Origin: Porphyrobacter sp. SLTP
Lineage (GTDB): Bacteria; Pseudomonadota; Alphaproteobacteria; Sphingomonadales; Sphingomonadaceae
DNA length: 64,000 nucleotides
Direction of reading: 5' to 3'
Assembly (NCBI RefSeq): GCF_009905735.1
Contig: NZ_JAAALE010000007.1
Location: 1 to 64,000, forward strand
Part shown: positions 9,663 through 18,435 of the stretch, in pieces
Numbering within the stretch: the stretch's first letter is position 1
Layout: each line of letters begins with the position of its first letter
Translations under genes and position numbers: made by a program
Notes under the pieces: generated by a model
Told to the model about the DNA's origin: nothing
The model's database searches: none
The model's input: only the letters and a program-made list of their open reading frames with translations

Positions 9663-10142
9663 GTGAAGCCACAGGGGCAGCCCATCACCCCTGCGGGGAT
9701 GGCGGCGCTGAAGGCGCGATACGACCAGCTGCTCGAAACCGACCGCCCCGCGATTGTCGAGATCGTCAGCTGGGCGGCGGGCAATGGCGACCGCTCCGAG
9801 AACGGCGACTACCTCTATGGCCGCAAGAAAATGCGCGAGATCGACCGCGAGCTGACGCATCTGATCAAGCGGATGAAAGCGCTGCGCGTCGTCGATCCCG
9901 CCGCGCAGGTGGACCGTAGCCGCGTGTTCTTTGGCGCACGGGTCACGATTGCGGACGAGGACGATGATCAGCAAACAGTGCATCTGGTCGGCGATGACGA
10001 ACAGGACGCGAGCGCGGGGCGGATTGGCTGGAACTCCCCCCTCGCGCGGGCGCTGCGCGGTGCGGGCGTCGGGGATTTGCGGGTGGTGAGCCTTCCCTCA
10101 GGCACGAAAGAATGGGAAGTGCTGGCCATCAGCTATGACTAG
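9663..10142 (+). CDS. greB: Transcription elongation factor GreB
   Basis: GreB rescues backtracked RNA polymerase by stimulating transcript cleavage. The protein of 159 residues has the Gre coiled coil with the acidic tip NGDRSENGDYLYG (about residues 41-53) and the C-terminal FKBP-like domain with RVFFGARVTIAD and NSPLARALRGAGVGD. A GTG start at 9663 gives the expected N-terminus (MKPQGQPITPAG); no ATG fits. It lies eight bases after the transglycosylase gene and its end overlaps the next gene by eight bases, so translation may be coupled. Confidence 0.92.
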   Translation: MKPQGQPITPAGMAALKARYDQLLETDRPAIVEIVSWAAGNGDRSENGDYLYGRKKMREIDRELTHLIKRMKALRVVDPAAQVDRSRVFFGARVTIADEDDDQQTVHLVGDDEQDASAGRIGWNSPLARALRGAGVGDLRVVSLPSGTKEWEVLAISYD

Positions 10143-10611
10143 GTACGCACTTCTCGCCCTGCTGCTTCTCGCCGCGCCTCTGGCCGCGCGCGAAAGTCTT
10201 GGCGTTTATGACGGCTGGGCGGCGTTCAAGGATGCCAAGCCCCTGCGCTGCTATGCGATTGCCAAGGCACAGGGCAAGCCGCCCGCGCCAGCCTATGCCA
10301 CGGTCTCCAACTGGCCGGATCGCAAGGTGCGCGGGGCGGTGCATCTTGTTCTGTCGCGTGATGTGGCGGACCAGAGGGCGGTACGGCTCGCCGTGGGCGA
10401 CAAGCGCTTCGATCTGGTCGCCAAAGGCCGCAATGCTTGGGCCACGGACGCGCGCGATGACGCCGCGATCATCGCTGCGCTGCGCTCTGCCGCGCGGATG
10501 AGCGTCTCGGCCACCGCTGCCAAGGGAGGCGGCTTTACGGATCGCTACGCCCTTGCCGGTGCCGCCACAGCCATTGACGCAGCAACCGTGGGATGTGCGC
10601 AGAAGCGCTGA
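10135..10611 (+). CDS. Small exported protein, IalB-like
   Basis: Exported protein of 158 residues. The N-terminus is a clean signal peptide (MTRYALLALLLLAAPLAARES). The mature part, with WAAFKD, LRCYAIA and a single later Cys near the end, resembles proteins annotated as invasion-associated locus B family, in which a pair of cysteines can form a disulfide. I see no catalytic motif. It overlaps the greB stop by eight bases (the ATG sits inside the last greB codons), which suggests co-translation rather than shared function. The IalB assignment is an inference from overall style. Confidence 0.75.
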   Translation: MTRYALLALLLLAAPLAARESLGVYDGWAAFKDAKPLRCYAIAKAQGKPPAPAYATVSNWPDRKVRGAVHLVLSRDVADQRAVRLAVGDKRFDLVAKGRNAWATDARDDAAIIAALRSAARMSVSATAAKGGGFTDRYALAGAATAIDAATVGCAQKR

Positions 10612-10650
10612 CTGGTCAAACCGGCCAAGCGCGACTATATGCGCGGCCTC

Positions 10651-11904
10651 ATGGCCGATACTGCACTCATGTCCATCCCGGGCCTCGTCGACCCGGTACC
10701 CGCCTCGCGCGACATCACCCCGCGTGCCGACGGCCGTATTGACCTGATCGGCCTGCCGCGCCCGCGCATCCGCGAGCTGTTCGAGGAAGCCGGGCTCGAT
10801 GCCAAGGCCGCCAAGCTGCGCGCCAAGCAGGTGTTCCACTGGCTTTACCACCGCGGCGTGACGGACTTCGAGGCGATGACCGACATCGCCAAGCCGATGC
10901 GCCCGTGGCTGACAGAATGCTTCGTGATCGGCCGCCCCGATGTGGTAGAGGCCCAGCATTCGGTCGACGGCACCCGCAAGTGGCTGCTGCGCACCGCCGA
11001 CGGGCACGATTTCGAGATGGTGTTCATCCCCGACGAGACCCGCGGCACGCTCTGCGTCTCCTCGCAGGTCGGCTGCACCCTCACCTGCTCGTTCTGCCAC
11101 ACCGGCACGATGAAGCTGGTGCGCAACCTCACCCCCGGCGAGATCGTTGGTCAGGTCATGCTCGCGCGCGATGCGCTGGGCGAATGGCCGCGCGGCACGA
11201 TGGTGTCCGACGCCGATGTGATCGACGAGGATGATGAGGCGGGCCACTACACGGCAGATGGCCGCCTGCTCACCAACATCGTGATGATGGGCATGGGCGA
11301 GCCGCTCTACAATTTCGATCACGTGCGCGATGCGCTGAAGCTGGTGATGGACGGCGATGGCCTTGCCCTGTCCAAGCGGCGCATTACCCTCTCCACCAGC
11401 GGCGTCATCCCGATGATGGAGCGCTGCGGCGAGGAAATCGGGGTGAACCTTGCGGTGAGCCTTCACGGCGTGCGCAAGGACGTGCGTGACGAGCTGGTGC
11501 CCTTGAACAAGAAATACGGCATCGAAGACCTGCTTCAGGCCTGCGCCGACTATCCCGGCGCATCGAACGCGCGGCGCATCACGTTCGAATATGTGATGAT
11601 CAGGGACAAGAACGACAGCGACGATGACGCGCGCGAGCTTGTCCGCCTGCTCAAGCAGTACAACCTGCCGGCCAAGGTCAACCTGATCCCCTTCAACCCC
11701 TGGCCGGGTGCGGGTTACGAAACCTCGACGCCCGACCGCATCCGTAGCTTCTCGCAGATCGTGTTCGAAGGCGGCATCTCCGCCCCGGTACGCACGCCGC
11801 GCGGGCGCGATATCGATGCGGCTTGCGGGCAATTGAAGACAGCGGCCGAGAAGAAATCCCGCGCGCAGCGTGACCGCGAGGCGGCGGCAGCGGCGGACGC
11901 GTGA
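10651..11904 (+). CDS. rlmN: Dual-specificity RNA methyltransferase RlmN
   Basis: Radical-SAM enzyme that methylates C2 of adenosine 2503 in 23S rRNA and A37 in some tRNAs. The radical-SAM motif is visible as Cys142, Cys146 and Cys149 ([12 protein letters not shown]), and the methyl-carrying cysteine as Cys392 in [24 protein letters not shown] and TLSTSGVIP are family signatures. An insert of acidic residues (about 190-205) precedes NIVMMGMGE. The protein is 417 residues from the ATG at 10651; an ATG four codons upstream is possible. The next gene starts at a GTG overlapping the TGA stop. Confidence 0.96.
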   Translation: MADTALMSIPGLVDPVPASRDITPRADGRIDLIGLPRPRIRELFEEAGLDAKAAKLRAKQVFHWLYHRGVTDFEAMTDIAKPMRPWLTECFVIGRPDVVEAQHSVDGTRKWLLRTADGHDFEMVFIPDETRGTLCVSSQVGCTLTCSFCHTGTMKLVRNLTPGEIVGQVMLARDALGEWPRGTMVSDADVIDEDDEAGHYTADGRLLTNIVMMGMGEPLYNFDHVRDALKLVMDGDGLALSKRRITLSTSGVIPMMERCGEEIGVNLAVSLHGVRKDVRDELVPLNKKYGIEDLLQACADYPGASNARRITFEYVMIRDKNDSDDDARELVRLLKQYNLPAKVNLIPFNPWPGAGYETSTPDRIRSFSQIVFEGGISAPVRTPRGRDIDAACGQLKTAAEKKSRAQRDREAAAAADA

Positions 11905-12497
11905 GCACCGATCCGGACACGATCGCTTTTTACCAGACGCGCGCGCCGCATTATGTGCTGAAGTTCGGACAGGCGCACTCCTACCAGCTCGATCCCTTCC
12001 TTGACCGCCTGCCTGCGGGCGGGCGCGTGCTGGAACTTGGCTGCGGCGGCGGTCAGGATGCCGCGCGGATCGCTGCGCGCGGCTTTGCGGTCGATGCCAC
12101 GGATGGCACCCCGGCGATGGTCGCCAAGGCGAACGAGCGCTGGAATGTGGGGGCGCGGGTAATGGCCTTCGACGAGCTCGAAGCCGAAGCGGCCTATGAC
12201 GGCGTATGGGCGCATGCGAGCCTGCTCCATTGCCCCCGCGCCGCCCTGCCCGACGTGCTCGCCCGCATCCACCGCGCCTTGCGTCCCGGAGGGTGGCACT
12301 TCGCCAGCTACAAATTGGGCACAGCAGAAGGGCGCGACGCGCTTGGCCGCTTCTACAATTTCCCCGATGCCCCGTGGCTTGCTGCGCAATACGAAGCGCT
12401 GACCGGTTGGGAGATCGCCGAGACCCGTCACTACACCGCTGGCGGGTTCGACAATGTCGAGCGCGACTGGATTGACCTCATCGTGAGAAAGTCATGA
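11901..12497 (+). CDS. Class I SAM-dependent methyltransferase
   Basis: Probable small-molecule or protein methyltransferase of 198 residues with a Rossmann fold. Motif I reads [17 protein letters not shown] (about residues 41-57), followed by [13 protein letters not shown], and a post-motif [31 protein letters not shown] closes the fold. The substrate is unknown. The GTG start overlaps the rlmN stop (GTGA) and the stop overlaps the next ATG, so three genes form one tightly coupled operon. That placement hints at co-expression with rRNA modification but does not prove it acts on RNA. Confidence 0.85.
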   Translation: MSTDPDTIAFYQTRAPHYVLKFGQAHSYQLDPFLDRLPAGGRVLELGCGGGQDAARIAARGFAVDATDGTPAMVAKANERWNVGARVMAFDELEAEAAYDGVWAHASLLHCPRAALPDVLARIHRALRPGGWHFASYKLGTAEGRDALGRFYNFPDAPWLAAQYEALTGWEIAETRHYTAGGFDNVERDWIDLIVRKS

Positions 12498-13132
12498 AGC
12501 ATATCGTCGAGGCCGTCTGCACCGGCAGCGCCCGCCCCTTCAACGGCGCGGAACTGAGCGCCTTTGCCAAGCGACCCCGCGAAGGTTTGGTGCAAGTGCT
12601 GGAAGAAGGCCTCGCCCCGGATGAACAGGCCGATCGCACTGTGCACGGCGGGCCGGAGATGGCGCTGCACCTCTACCCGCTCGATCACCACGCCTGGTGG
12701 CGCGGGATCATCGGCGACCATCCGGTGCTGGACGAACCCGGCGGCTTCGGATCGAACCTCGCTGTCACCGGCCTTACCGAAAACATGGTCCATATCGGCG
12801 ACCGCTTCCGCCTCGGAACTGCCCTGATCGAAATCAGCCAGCCGCGCCAGCCGTGCTGGAAGATCGAACACCGCTTTGGTCACAAGGGCATGGTCGCGCA
12901 GATCGTCACAACCGGACGCTGCGGCTGGTATTTCCGGGTGCTTGAGATCGGAGAGGTCGCGGCGGGCGATTCGCTCGAACGAGTCGCCATGGGCGCGGCA
13001 GACTGGAGCGTTGCGCGGGTCTTTCGGGCTCTGGTGGCGGGCAAAGCGACAGCCAACGAACTGGGACAGCTGGCCGATCTCGCCGCGCTCACCCCGCGCC
13101 TCCGCGCCAAAGCCGCAGCCCGGCGCGGTTGA
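12494..13132 (+). CDS. MOSC domain protein, YiiM-like
   Basis: MOSC domains bind molybdenum cofactor or act in sulfur transfer; YiiM-type proteins reduce N-hydroxylated compounds. This 212-residue protein has the family pattern DRTVHGGPEMALHLYP (about residues 47-62), FGSNLAVTGL with the GxN element, and QPRQPCWKIEHRFG with the conserved Cys that in the family ligates Mo. The ATG overlaps the stop of the methyltransferase by four bases. A molybdopterin oxidoreductase lies 2.2 kb downstream on the same strand, so the surroundings share a molybdenum theme. Confidence 0.88.
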   Translation: MKHIVEAVCTGSARPFNGAELSAFAKRPREGLVQVLEEGLAPDEQADRTVHGGPEMALHLYPLDHHAWWRGIIGDHPVLDEPGGFGSNLAVTGLTENMVHIGDRFRLGTALIEISQPRQPCWKIEHRFGHKGMVAQIVTTGRCGWYFRVLEIGEVAAGDSLERVAMGAADWSVARVFRALVAGKATANELGQLADLAALTPRLRAKAAARRG

Positions 13133-13266
13133 GCCACGGTTCATCCCAAAGCGCCCTCAGCTGAACAAATCTGGCGGTTTCCTGAAAGCCGCGTTCATCC
13201 TGCGTTCGAGTAATCTGAACGAAAAGGGGGTCGCTCCATCGGGGAGCCGCCACAAGGAAGAATGAC

Positions 13267-13719
13267 ATGAAAAACCTTGCCCTGCTCGCCGCCGCCGCCG
13301 GTTCGATGGCAGTCTTTGCCGCCCCTGCGCAGGCTGCCGAACTGCCCGCCGCGCCTGCGCCGATCTTCGCCAGCTTCAACGATAGCGCGGCACCCTTTAC
13401 CAGTGTTGCCGCCTATGGCGACCGTGACGACTGGCGTGACCGCCGTGACCGTCGCCACTACCGTGACCGTGGTCGCGACTGGGATGACCGTGGCCGCCGC
13501 CTCTCGCGCAATGACCGCATCTGGCGCGGGAATGATGGCCGCTACTACTGCAAGCGCGACAACGGGACGACTGGTCTCGTGATTGGCGCGGTCGGTGGGG
13601 CCCTGCTCGGCCGCACGGTTGACACCCGCGGTGACCGTACGCTTGGCACCGTCCTCGGCGGTCTCGCCGGGGGTCTGCTGGGCCGCGAAATCGACCGCGG
13701 CGAAGCACGCTGCCGCTAA
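13267..13719 (+). CDS. Exported glycine-zipper protein
   Basis: Exported protein of 150 residues. A signal peptide ends near AQAAE (residue 25). A strongly charged middle (about residues 50-80) is a run of Arg/Asp pairs (RDDWRDRRDRR) followed by RYYCKRDNGTTG. The C-terminal part has two glycine-zipper segments, GLVIGAVGGALLG and GTVLGGLAGGLLG, the pattern called glycine zipper 2TM, which in related outer-membrane lipoproteins packs two helices in a membrane. GGAAG-like ribosome site AAGGAAG lies upstream of the ATG. Function unknown. It is followed by a strong hairpin terminator. Confidence 0.83.
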   Translation: MKNLALLAAAAGSMAVFAAPAQAAELPAAPAPIFASFNDSAAPFTSVAAYGDRDDWRDRRDRRHYRDRGRDWDDRGRRLSRNDRIWRGNDGRYYCKRDNGTTGLVIGAVGGALLGRTVDTRGDRTLGTVLGGLAGGLLGREIDRGEARCR

Positions 13720-13731
13720 TTGACACTCCTT

Positions 13732-13780
13732 AACGGGCTGAACGCCGCTGGTCCCACCGCCAGCGGCGTTCTTGCCCGTT
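13732..13780 (+). terminator. Long two-part hairpin after the glycine-zipper gene
   Basis: The inner stem pairs 13740-13751 with 13760-13771 (12 bp, perfect, 8-base loop). An outer stem pairs AACGGGC (13732-13738) with GCCCGTT (13774-13780), leaving one and two unpaired bases. There is no long T-run, but the position 12 bases after the stop codon fits a terminator for this gene. Confidence 0.7.
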
Positions 13781-13878
13781 CAGTTATCACCGGCAGGGGC
13801 TGCGCCGCGCTCCCCGATTGAAGCGCGGCCCCTGCCCTGTTAGCGCTGGGCCATGCCCCAAATCGCAAAACCCGCCGC

Positions 13879-14658
13879 ATGACCCGCCCTGCCGTGCTTG
13901 TAACCGGCGGGGCGACCCGCATTGGTGCTGCGATCGTGCGCCGCTTTGCCGAGGCCGGCTGGCACGTGGTGATTCATTACCGCGCCTCCGGCACCGCCGC
14001 CGAGGCACTCGCCGCCACTCTGCCCTCGGCCGAGACCATCGCCTTCGATCTTGCTGACGATGAGGCGGCCGTGGCCGCTGTGACACGGCTCGCGGCGCGC
14101 CTGCCCGACTGGCGGTGCCTCGTGAACTCCGCCTCGGTTTTTGATTATGACGGTGTAACCGAACTCGATCCGGCCACGAACCGGGCAGCGATGCAGATCA
14201 ACGCACTTGCCCCGGCCCGCCTTGCTCAGGCCTTCATCGCCCATGCGGTGAGCCCGGCCGTGCGCAGCGTGATCCACGTCACGGACATGAAAATCGAAAA
14301 CACAAACCCCGATTTCTTCAGCTACACCATGTCCAAACATGCGCTGGCTTCCACCATCGGGATGCTGGCCAAGGGAAACGCGGACAAGGGCGTCAGGGTC
14401 TATGGCTTGGCGCCGGGGGCCGTGCTGGCCAGCCATGACCAGCGCGAGGAGGAGACCGAGATTTCACATCGCCTCAACCTGCTTCAGCGCAAAACCGGCG
14501 CGGACGAGATCGCCGATGCCGCGCTGTTTCTGAGCAGCGGCGCGCTCGAAAGCGGGCAGAGCCTGTTCATCGACAGCGGCCAGCATCTGCTCGATCAGCC
14601 GCGCGATGTCATCTGGCTCGCGCGCGAAGGGGCGCAGGCGACAGGGGCAAGCGCATGA
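13879..14658 (+). CDS. SDR family oxidoreductase, pteridine-reductase-like
   Basis: NAD(P)H-dependent short-chain dehydrogenase of 259 residues. The cofactor loop is TGGATRIGAAI (about residues 9-19), NSASVFDYD holds the Asn/Ser region, and FSYTMSKHAL carries the catalytic Tyr and Lys. The NSAS element and the TGGATRIG loop resemble FolM/PTR1-type pteridine reductases, so dihydropteridine reduction is a reasonable but unproven guess. The next gene (cytochrome b) starts inside its stop codon (four-base overlap), then overlaps a molybdopterin oxidoreductase, which makes a pterin-related role more attractive. Confidence 0.85.
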   Translation: MTRPAVLVTGGATRIGAAIVRRFAEAGWHVVIHYRASGTAAEALAATLPSAETIAFDLADDEAAVAAVTRLAARLPDWRCLVNSASVFDYDGVTELDPATNRAAMQINALAPARLAQAFIAHAVSPAVRSVIHVTDMKIENTNPDFFSYTMSKHALASTIGMLAKGNADKGVRVYGLAPGAVLASHDQREEETEISHRLNLLQRKTGADEIADAALFLSSGALESGQSLFIDSGQHLLDQPRDVIWLAREGAQATGASA

Positions 14659-15368
14659 AGAAGCACGCACTCTCGACCCGGCTATGGCATTGGGTCAATG
14701 CCGCCGCGATCATCGTGCTGTTCATGACCGGGCTGAATATCTCCAACGCGCACCGCTATCTCTACTGGGGCGATTATGGCTTCGATCCCAAGGATGCCTG
14801 GCTGAGCGTCATCAAATTCCCCGGCTGGGCGACGATCCCGCAGCATTACAATCTCGCCCTCGCGCGCGATTGGCATACGACGGCGGCTTGGCCGTTCGGC
14901 GTGGGCTTGCTGTTCATCTGGGTCGCCATGCTGGTCAACGGCCATTTCCGCCGTGATCTGACCACCACCCCGCGCGATTGGACGCCGGGCGCAGTGATTG
15001 CCTCGGTCAAGGCGCATTCAGGGGACGGGGCAGCGCAAGGCTACAACCCCGTGCAGCGCATTCTCTATGGCATGGTGTTCGGCGTGCTGTTGCCGCTGAT
15101 GCTGTTCACCGGTCTGGCGATCAGTCCGGGCTTTCAGGCGGCCGCACCGTGGCTGCTCGATGTGCTCGGCGGGCGGCAGAGCGCGCGCTCGCTGCATTTC
15201 ATCGCCGCTTGGGGGATCTTCGGCTTCTTCGTGATCCACATCGTGCTGGCGCTGATCGACTGGCGCTTGATCCTTGAGATGTTCACCGGCGGCAAGCGTG
15301 CGGGTGCTCCGGCTCCGCCCGAGCCTGACACCATGCCCCCTGAAGATGGAGCGCCCGCCCATGGTTGA
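14655..15368 (+). CDS. Cytochrome b/b6 (cytochrome b561-type) membrane protein
   Basis: Membrane electron carrier of 237 residues with four to five hydrophobic helices. Candidate heme-ligating histidines are in STRLWHWVNAAAI near residue 12, RDWHTTAAW near residue 76, and the pair LHFIAAWGIFGFFVIH near residues 180-195. A proline-rich acidic tail ends the protein. It overlaps the SDR gene by four bases and the following molybdopterin enzyme by eight, so it is most likely the membrane partner passing electrons between the quinone pool and that enzyme. Confidence 0.88.
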   Translation: MKKHALSTRLWHWVNAAAIIVLFMTGLNISNAHRYLYWGDYGFDPKDAWLSVIKFPGWATIPQHYNLALARDWHTTAAWPFGVGLLFIWVAMLVNGHFRRDLTTTPRDWTPGAVIASVKAHSGDGAAQGYNPVQRILYGMVFGVLLPLMLFTGLAISPGFQAAAPWLLDVLGGRQSARSLHFIAAWGIFGFFVIHIVLALIDWRLILEMFTGGKRAGAPAPPEPDTMPPEDGAPAHG

Positions 15369-16110
15369 TCTGCCGCGCCGTTCGCTGCTTGCCGGGATCG
15401 CCGCCATGGGCGCGGCGGCCTGTTCCAAGATCAACGAGAGCGAAACCGCCAAGAGCCTGTTCAAGGCCGCCGAGGACGGGCACCGCATCACCCACCGCGC
15501 GCTCGCGGGAAAGCAGGGCCTCGCGCCCGAATATTCCCGCGCCGAACGTTCACCCACATTCCGGGGCAATGGCTCGGTCACGGTCGCCGATCCGTTCTAT
15601 CAAGAGCAGCTTGCGCAGGGCTTTCCCGAGTGGAAGCTTGAGGTGAAGGGCTTGGTTGAACAGCCGCTCGCGCTCACCCTCGCAGAGGTCAGGGCGCTCC
15701 CGCAGCGCACCCAGATCACCCGGCATGACTGTGTCGAAGGCTGGAGCGCGATCGGCGAATGGCAAGGGCCGCAACTCGCCGCTCTGCTTGATGCGGCGAA
15801 GGTCAAGGAAGGGGCGAACTTCATCGTCTTCCGCTGCGCCGATGTGCTCTACGGACGCGACTATTACGAGAGTATCGACATGGTCGATGCCTATCACCCG
15901 CAGACGATCATCGCCCACAGCCTCAATGGCGAGCCGCTGCCAGAGAAGAACGGCGCGCCGCTAAGGATGCGGATTGAACGGCAGCTGGGCTACAAGCAGG
16001 CGAAATATGTGAAGGCGATCGAAGCGGTCGCCAGCTTTGACGATATCGGTCAGGGCAAAGGCGGGTTCTGGGAGGATGTTGCCGGCTACCAGTGGTACGC
16101 CGGGGTCTAG
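15361..16110 (+). CDS. Molybdopterin-dependent oxidoreductase (sulfite oxidase fold)
   Basis: Periplasmic molybdenum enzyme of 249 residues. The start MVDLPRRSLLAGIAAMG is a twin-arginine type signal (RRSLLAG), and GAAACSK could alternatively serve as a lipobox. The Mo-binding cysteine is Cys124 in TRHDCVEGWSA, followed by GEWQGPQLAALL, CADVLYGRDYYESIDM and GAPLRMRIERQLGYKQ, the usual order in this fold. The ATG lies in the last codons of the cytochrome b gene (eight-base overlap). The substrate is not evident; the MsrP system (methionine sulfoxide repair) also pairs such an enzyme with a b-type cytochrome. Its TAG stop interlocks with the convergent DUF1801 gene. Confidence 0.9.
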   Translation: MVDLPRRSLLAGIAAMGAAACSKINESETAKSLFKAAEDGHRITHRALAGKQGLAPEYSRAERSPTFRGNGSVTVADPFYQEQLAQGFPEWKLEVKGLVEQPLALTLAEVRALPQRTQITRHDCVEGWSAIGEWQGPQLAALLDAAKVKEGANFIVFRCADVLYGRDYYESIDMVDAYHPQTIIAHSLNGEPLPEKNGAPLRMRIERQLGYKQAKYVKAIEAVASFDDIGQGKGGFWEDVAGYQWYAGV

Positions 16111-16547
16111 TCCTTCGGAAACAGGCGCAGCATCGTCTGCCAATCGGCCGCAACGATTTCCTCCAGCACCGCCAGATCGATATCGGCGAGCTTGTTGACA
16201 TAGAGGCAGCTCTTGCCGGTGGAGTACTTGCCCAGCCGTTCCAGCTTTTCGTCACGGCCCTGGGCGGTGATGTCATCGCAATAGCCGCCCATCAGGTAGA
16301 GTGAGTACTTGGCTTTTCGCGGACTGAAGCCGGTGCGCATCGTATGAACATCGCGCCCGCTTTCGTAGGTGGTGCGGTAATCGCCGTAGCCGATAATGCT
16401 CGGCCCCCACATTTTCGGCGCTTCCCCCGTCACCCGGCGGAACATCGCATCCAGTACGCGCGCATCGTCGCGCTTGGCCTGAGGCTCGACAGCCTCAATG
16501 AATGCATCGACGGTTACGGCGGTGATCTGTGTCTTGGCCTCGGTCAT
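16107..16547 (-). CDS. DUF1801 domain protein
   Basis: Cytoplasmic protein of 146 residues. VDAFIEAVEPQAKRDDARVL, MWGPSIIGYGDY, FSPRKAKYSLYLM and GKSCLYVNKLADID are the successive conserved elements of DUF1801 (YdhG-like) proteins, whose function is unknown. TAGGAGGGG stands just before the ATG at 16547, giving a strong ribosome site. Longer reading in the same frame continues upstream over the divergent cfa gene and was rejected. The stop shares CTAG with the molybdopterin enzyme gene. Confidence 0.87.
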   Translation of the reverse strand: MTEAKTQITAVTVDAFIEAVEPQAKRDDARVLDAMFRRVTGEAPKMWGPSIIGYGDYRTTYESGRDVHTMRTGFSPRKAKYSLYLMGGYCDDITAQGRDEKLERLGKYSTGKSCLYVNKLADIDLAVLEEIVAADWQTMLRLFPKD

Positions 16548-16643
16548 CTTTCCCCTCCTACCCGCACCTTTTGCTGCAACCGCGTTATTGCGAAAGCTGT
16601 GAGTTGCGGTAACCCCACAGGAGTGAACCACGAAAGGAACGCC

Positions 16644-17870
16644 ATGAGCAAGCCACTCCTCGACCGGTTTTTGTCGCGCGCTGTCAGGCAAGGCCGCCTC
16701 GGCATTGTGTTCGCCGATGGCAGCGCCAGCACCTATGGCACGAGCGCACCCGGGTTTCCCGAGCTCGTGTTGCGCTTCACCGATGCCCGCGTGCCGCGCG
16801 ACATCGTGCTCGACCCGCGTCTGGGTGCGGCGGAGGCCTTTATCGACGGGCGGCTGCTGATCGAGGAAGGCGATGTGATGGGTCTCGTCAGCCTGCTGCG
16901 CGCCAATAATCCGTGGGACAAGGGCGGCGATATCGGCCCGCCGAGCCGGCTGAAGCGGTGGATCAACCGCGCGAGCTTTGCCGCCGAACAGATCAACAAT
17001 CGCGTCGGGTCCAAGCAGAACGTCGCGCACCATTATGACATCGGCAATCCGCTCTATGCCCTGATGCTGGACGCGGAGCATTGGCAATATTCCTGCGCCT
17101 ATTGGCCCGAGGGCGTCACCACGCTGGCCGAAGCACAGGGGGCGAAGCTGGCGCATATCGCGAAAAAGCTGGCGCTGTCAGCCGGGCAGGAGGTGCTCGA
17201 CATTGGTTGTGGCTGGGGCGGGATGGCGATCCATCTGGCCAAGCATCACGATGTGCGGGTGACGGGGATCACGCTCTCCGAGGAACAGGCGGCCCTCGCC
17301 CGTGACCGGGTGCGTGCCGCCGGGGTCGCCGACAAGGTTACGATCCTGCTGGAGGACTATCGGGACACCGCCGCCAGCGGACGCCGGTTTGACCGGATCG
17401 TCTCGGTCGGCATGTTCGAACACGTCGGCCGCGCGCAGTTCGAAACCTTCTTTGCTGACTGCGCGCGCATGCTGGCGGATGACGGGGTGATGCTGCTCCA
17501 CACCATTGGCCGCTTCGGCGGACCGGGCACCACCGATGCCTTCACCCGCAAGTACATCTTCCCCGGCGGCTATATCCCCGCCCTGTCAGAGACGCTGGCT
17601 GCCAGCGAGAAGGTCCGCCTGATCGCCGCGGATGTCGAGACCTTGCGGCTCCACTATGCCAAGACGATCCGCGCCTGGTACGCGAACTGCATCGCCAACC
17701 GCGAGGCGATCATCGCTCTGCATGACGAGCGGTTCTTCCGGATGTGGACCTTCTACCTCGCCGGGGCGGCCACGGTCTTCGAGAATGGCGGGATGTGCAA
17801 TTACCAGATCCAGTACGTCCGCAGCCGCCGCGCCCTGCCGATCACGCGGGATTATCTGATCGGCAGCTGA
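16644..17870 (+). CDS. cfa: Cyclopropane-fatty-acyl-phospholipid synthase
   Basis: Transfers a methylene group from S-adenosylmethionine to unsaturated acyl chains of membrane phospholipids. The protein has 408 residues. An N-terminal lipid-binding region is followed by NVAHHYDIGNPLYALML and the SAM motif VLDIGCGWGGMAIHLA (about residues 187-202), then GITLSEEQ, SVGMFEHVG and KYIFPGGYIP. ARNRE-like NREAIIALHDERFFRMWTFYL near the C-terminus is typical of the family. AAAGGA lies before the ATG. It is divergent from the DUF1801 gene across 96 bases. Confidence 0.93.
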   Translation: MSKPLLDRFLSRAVRQGRLGIVFADGSASTYGTSAPGFPELVLRFTDARVPRDIVLDPRLGAAEAFIDGRLLIEEGDVMGLVSLLRANNPWDKGGDIGPPSRLKRWINRASFAAEQINNRVGSKQNVAHHYDIGNPLYALMLDAEHWQYSCAYWPEGVTTLAEAQGAKLAHIAKKLALSAGQEVLDIGCGWGGMAIHLAKHHDVRVTGITLSEEQAALARDRVRAAGVADKVTILLEDYRDTAASGRRFDRIVSVGMFEHVGRAQFETFFADCARMLADDGVMLLHTIGRFGGPGTTDAFTRKYIFPGGYIPALSETLAASEKVRLIAADVETLRLHYAKTIRAWYANCIANREAIIALHDERFFRMWTFYLAGAATVFENGGMCNYQIQYVRSRRALPITRDYLIGS

Positions 17871-17985
17871 CCTGCCCTTTCACATTTTTTTGAGAGGGTC
17901 GGTCGAATCCGCGCCGCCACCTGCGTCTCCCTTCACGAAGCCCGCTGCACGTCTCGCGCCGGGCCGCATGGAAGGACGCTGCCCG

Positions 17986-18435
17986 ATGACTGCCACCACT
18001 GCTCCCCTCGCCGCCCCCTACCCGCTGCCTGCGCGCATCGTCGCTGTCGCCGGATTGCTATGGAGCCTGTTCGGCGCCTTCCAGTTCGTCGTGCAGACCT
18101 TCAATGACGAGGCCGACCTCGTCGCGAACGGCATGACTCCGGAGCAGGCGGCCCTTTACGCCGGGCTACCGGTATGGATGGCGGCGGTCTTTGCCATTGG
18201 CACGTTGGGCGGCACGCTTGGGTGCGTGCTGCTGATCGCGCGCCGCAGGGCGAGCGTCGCGGTGCTCGCGGTCTCGCTGGTCGGCTATGTCCTGCTGTGG
18301 ACAGGCGATGCGCTGCTGGGCGTGTTCGCCGTCTTCGGCACCCCGCAGGTGGTGGTGCTATCCAGCGTTGTGGTGATCGCGGCGGGCTTGCTGTGGCTCG
18401 CCCGCCGGCTCGATCAGCGCGGCGTGCTGGCCTAG
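17986..18435 (+). CDS. Small integral membrane protein
   Basis: Membrane protein of 149 residues with four predicted helices (about residues 22-42, 70-92, 99-117 and 123-142), a loop rich in acidic residues (FNDEADLVANGMTPEQ) after the first helix and a positively charged tail. I do not recognise a family with a known function; similar proteins are often just called hypothetical or sugar-transporter-like. The ATG at 17986 has AAGGA nine bases upstream. Its TAG stop overlaps the stop of the convergent acyltransferase gene. Confidence 0.75.
   Translation: MTATTAPLAAPYPLPARIVAVAGLLWSLFGAFQFVVQTFNDEADLVANGMTPEQAALYAGLPVWMAAVFAIGTLGGTLGCVLLIARRRASVAVLAVSLVGYVLLWTGDALLGVFAVFGTPQVVVLSSVVVIAAGLLWLARRLDQRGVLA

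Noticed and set aside
17880..17897. T-run after the cfa gene as terminator
   Set aside because: The seven-base T-run lies in the loop of the possible hairpin, not after it.
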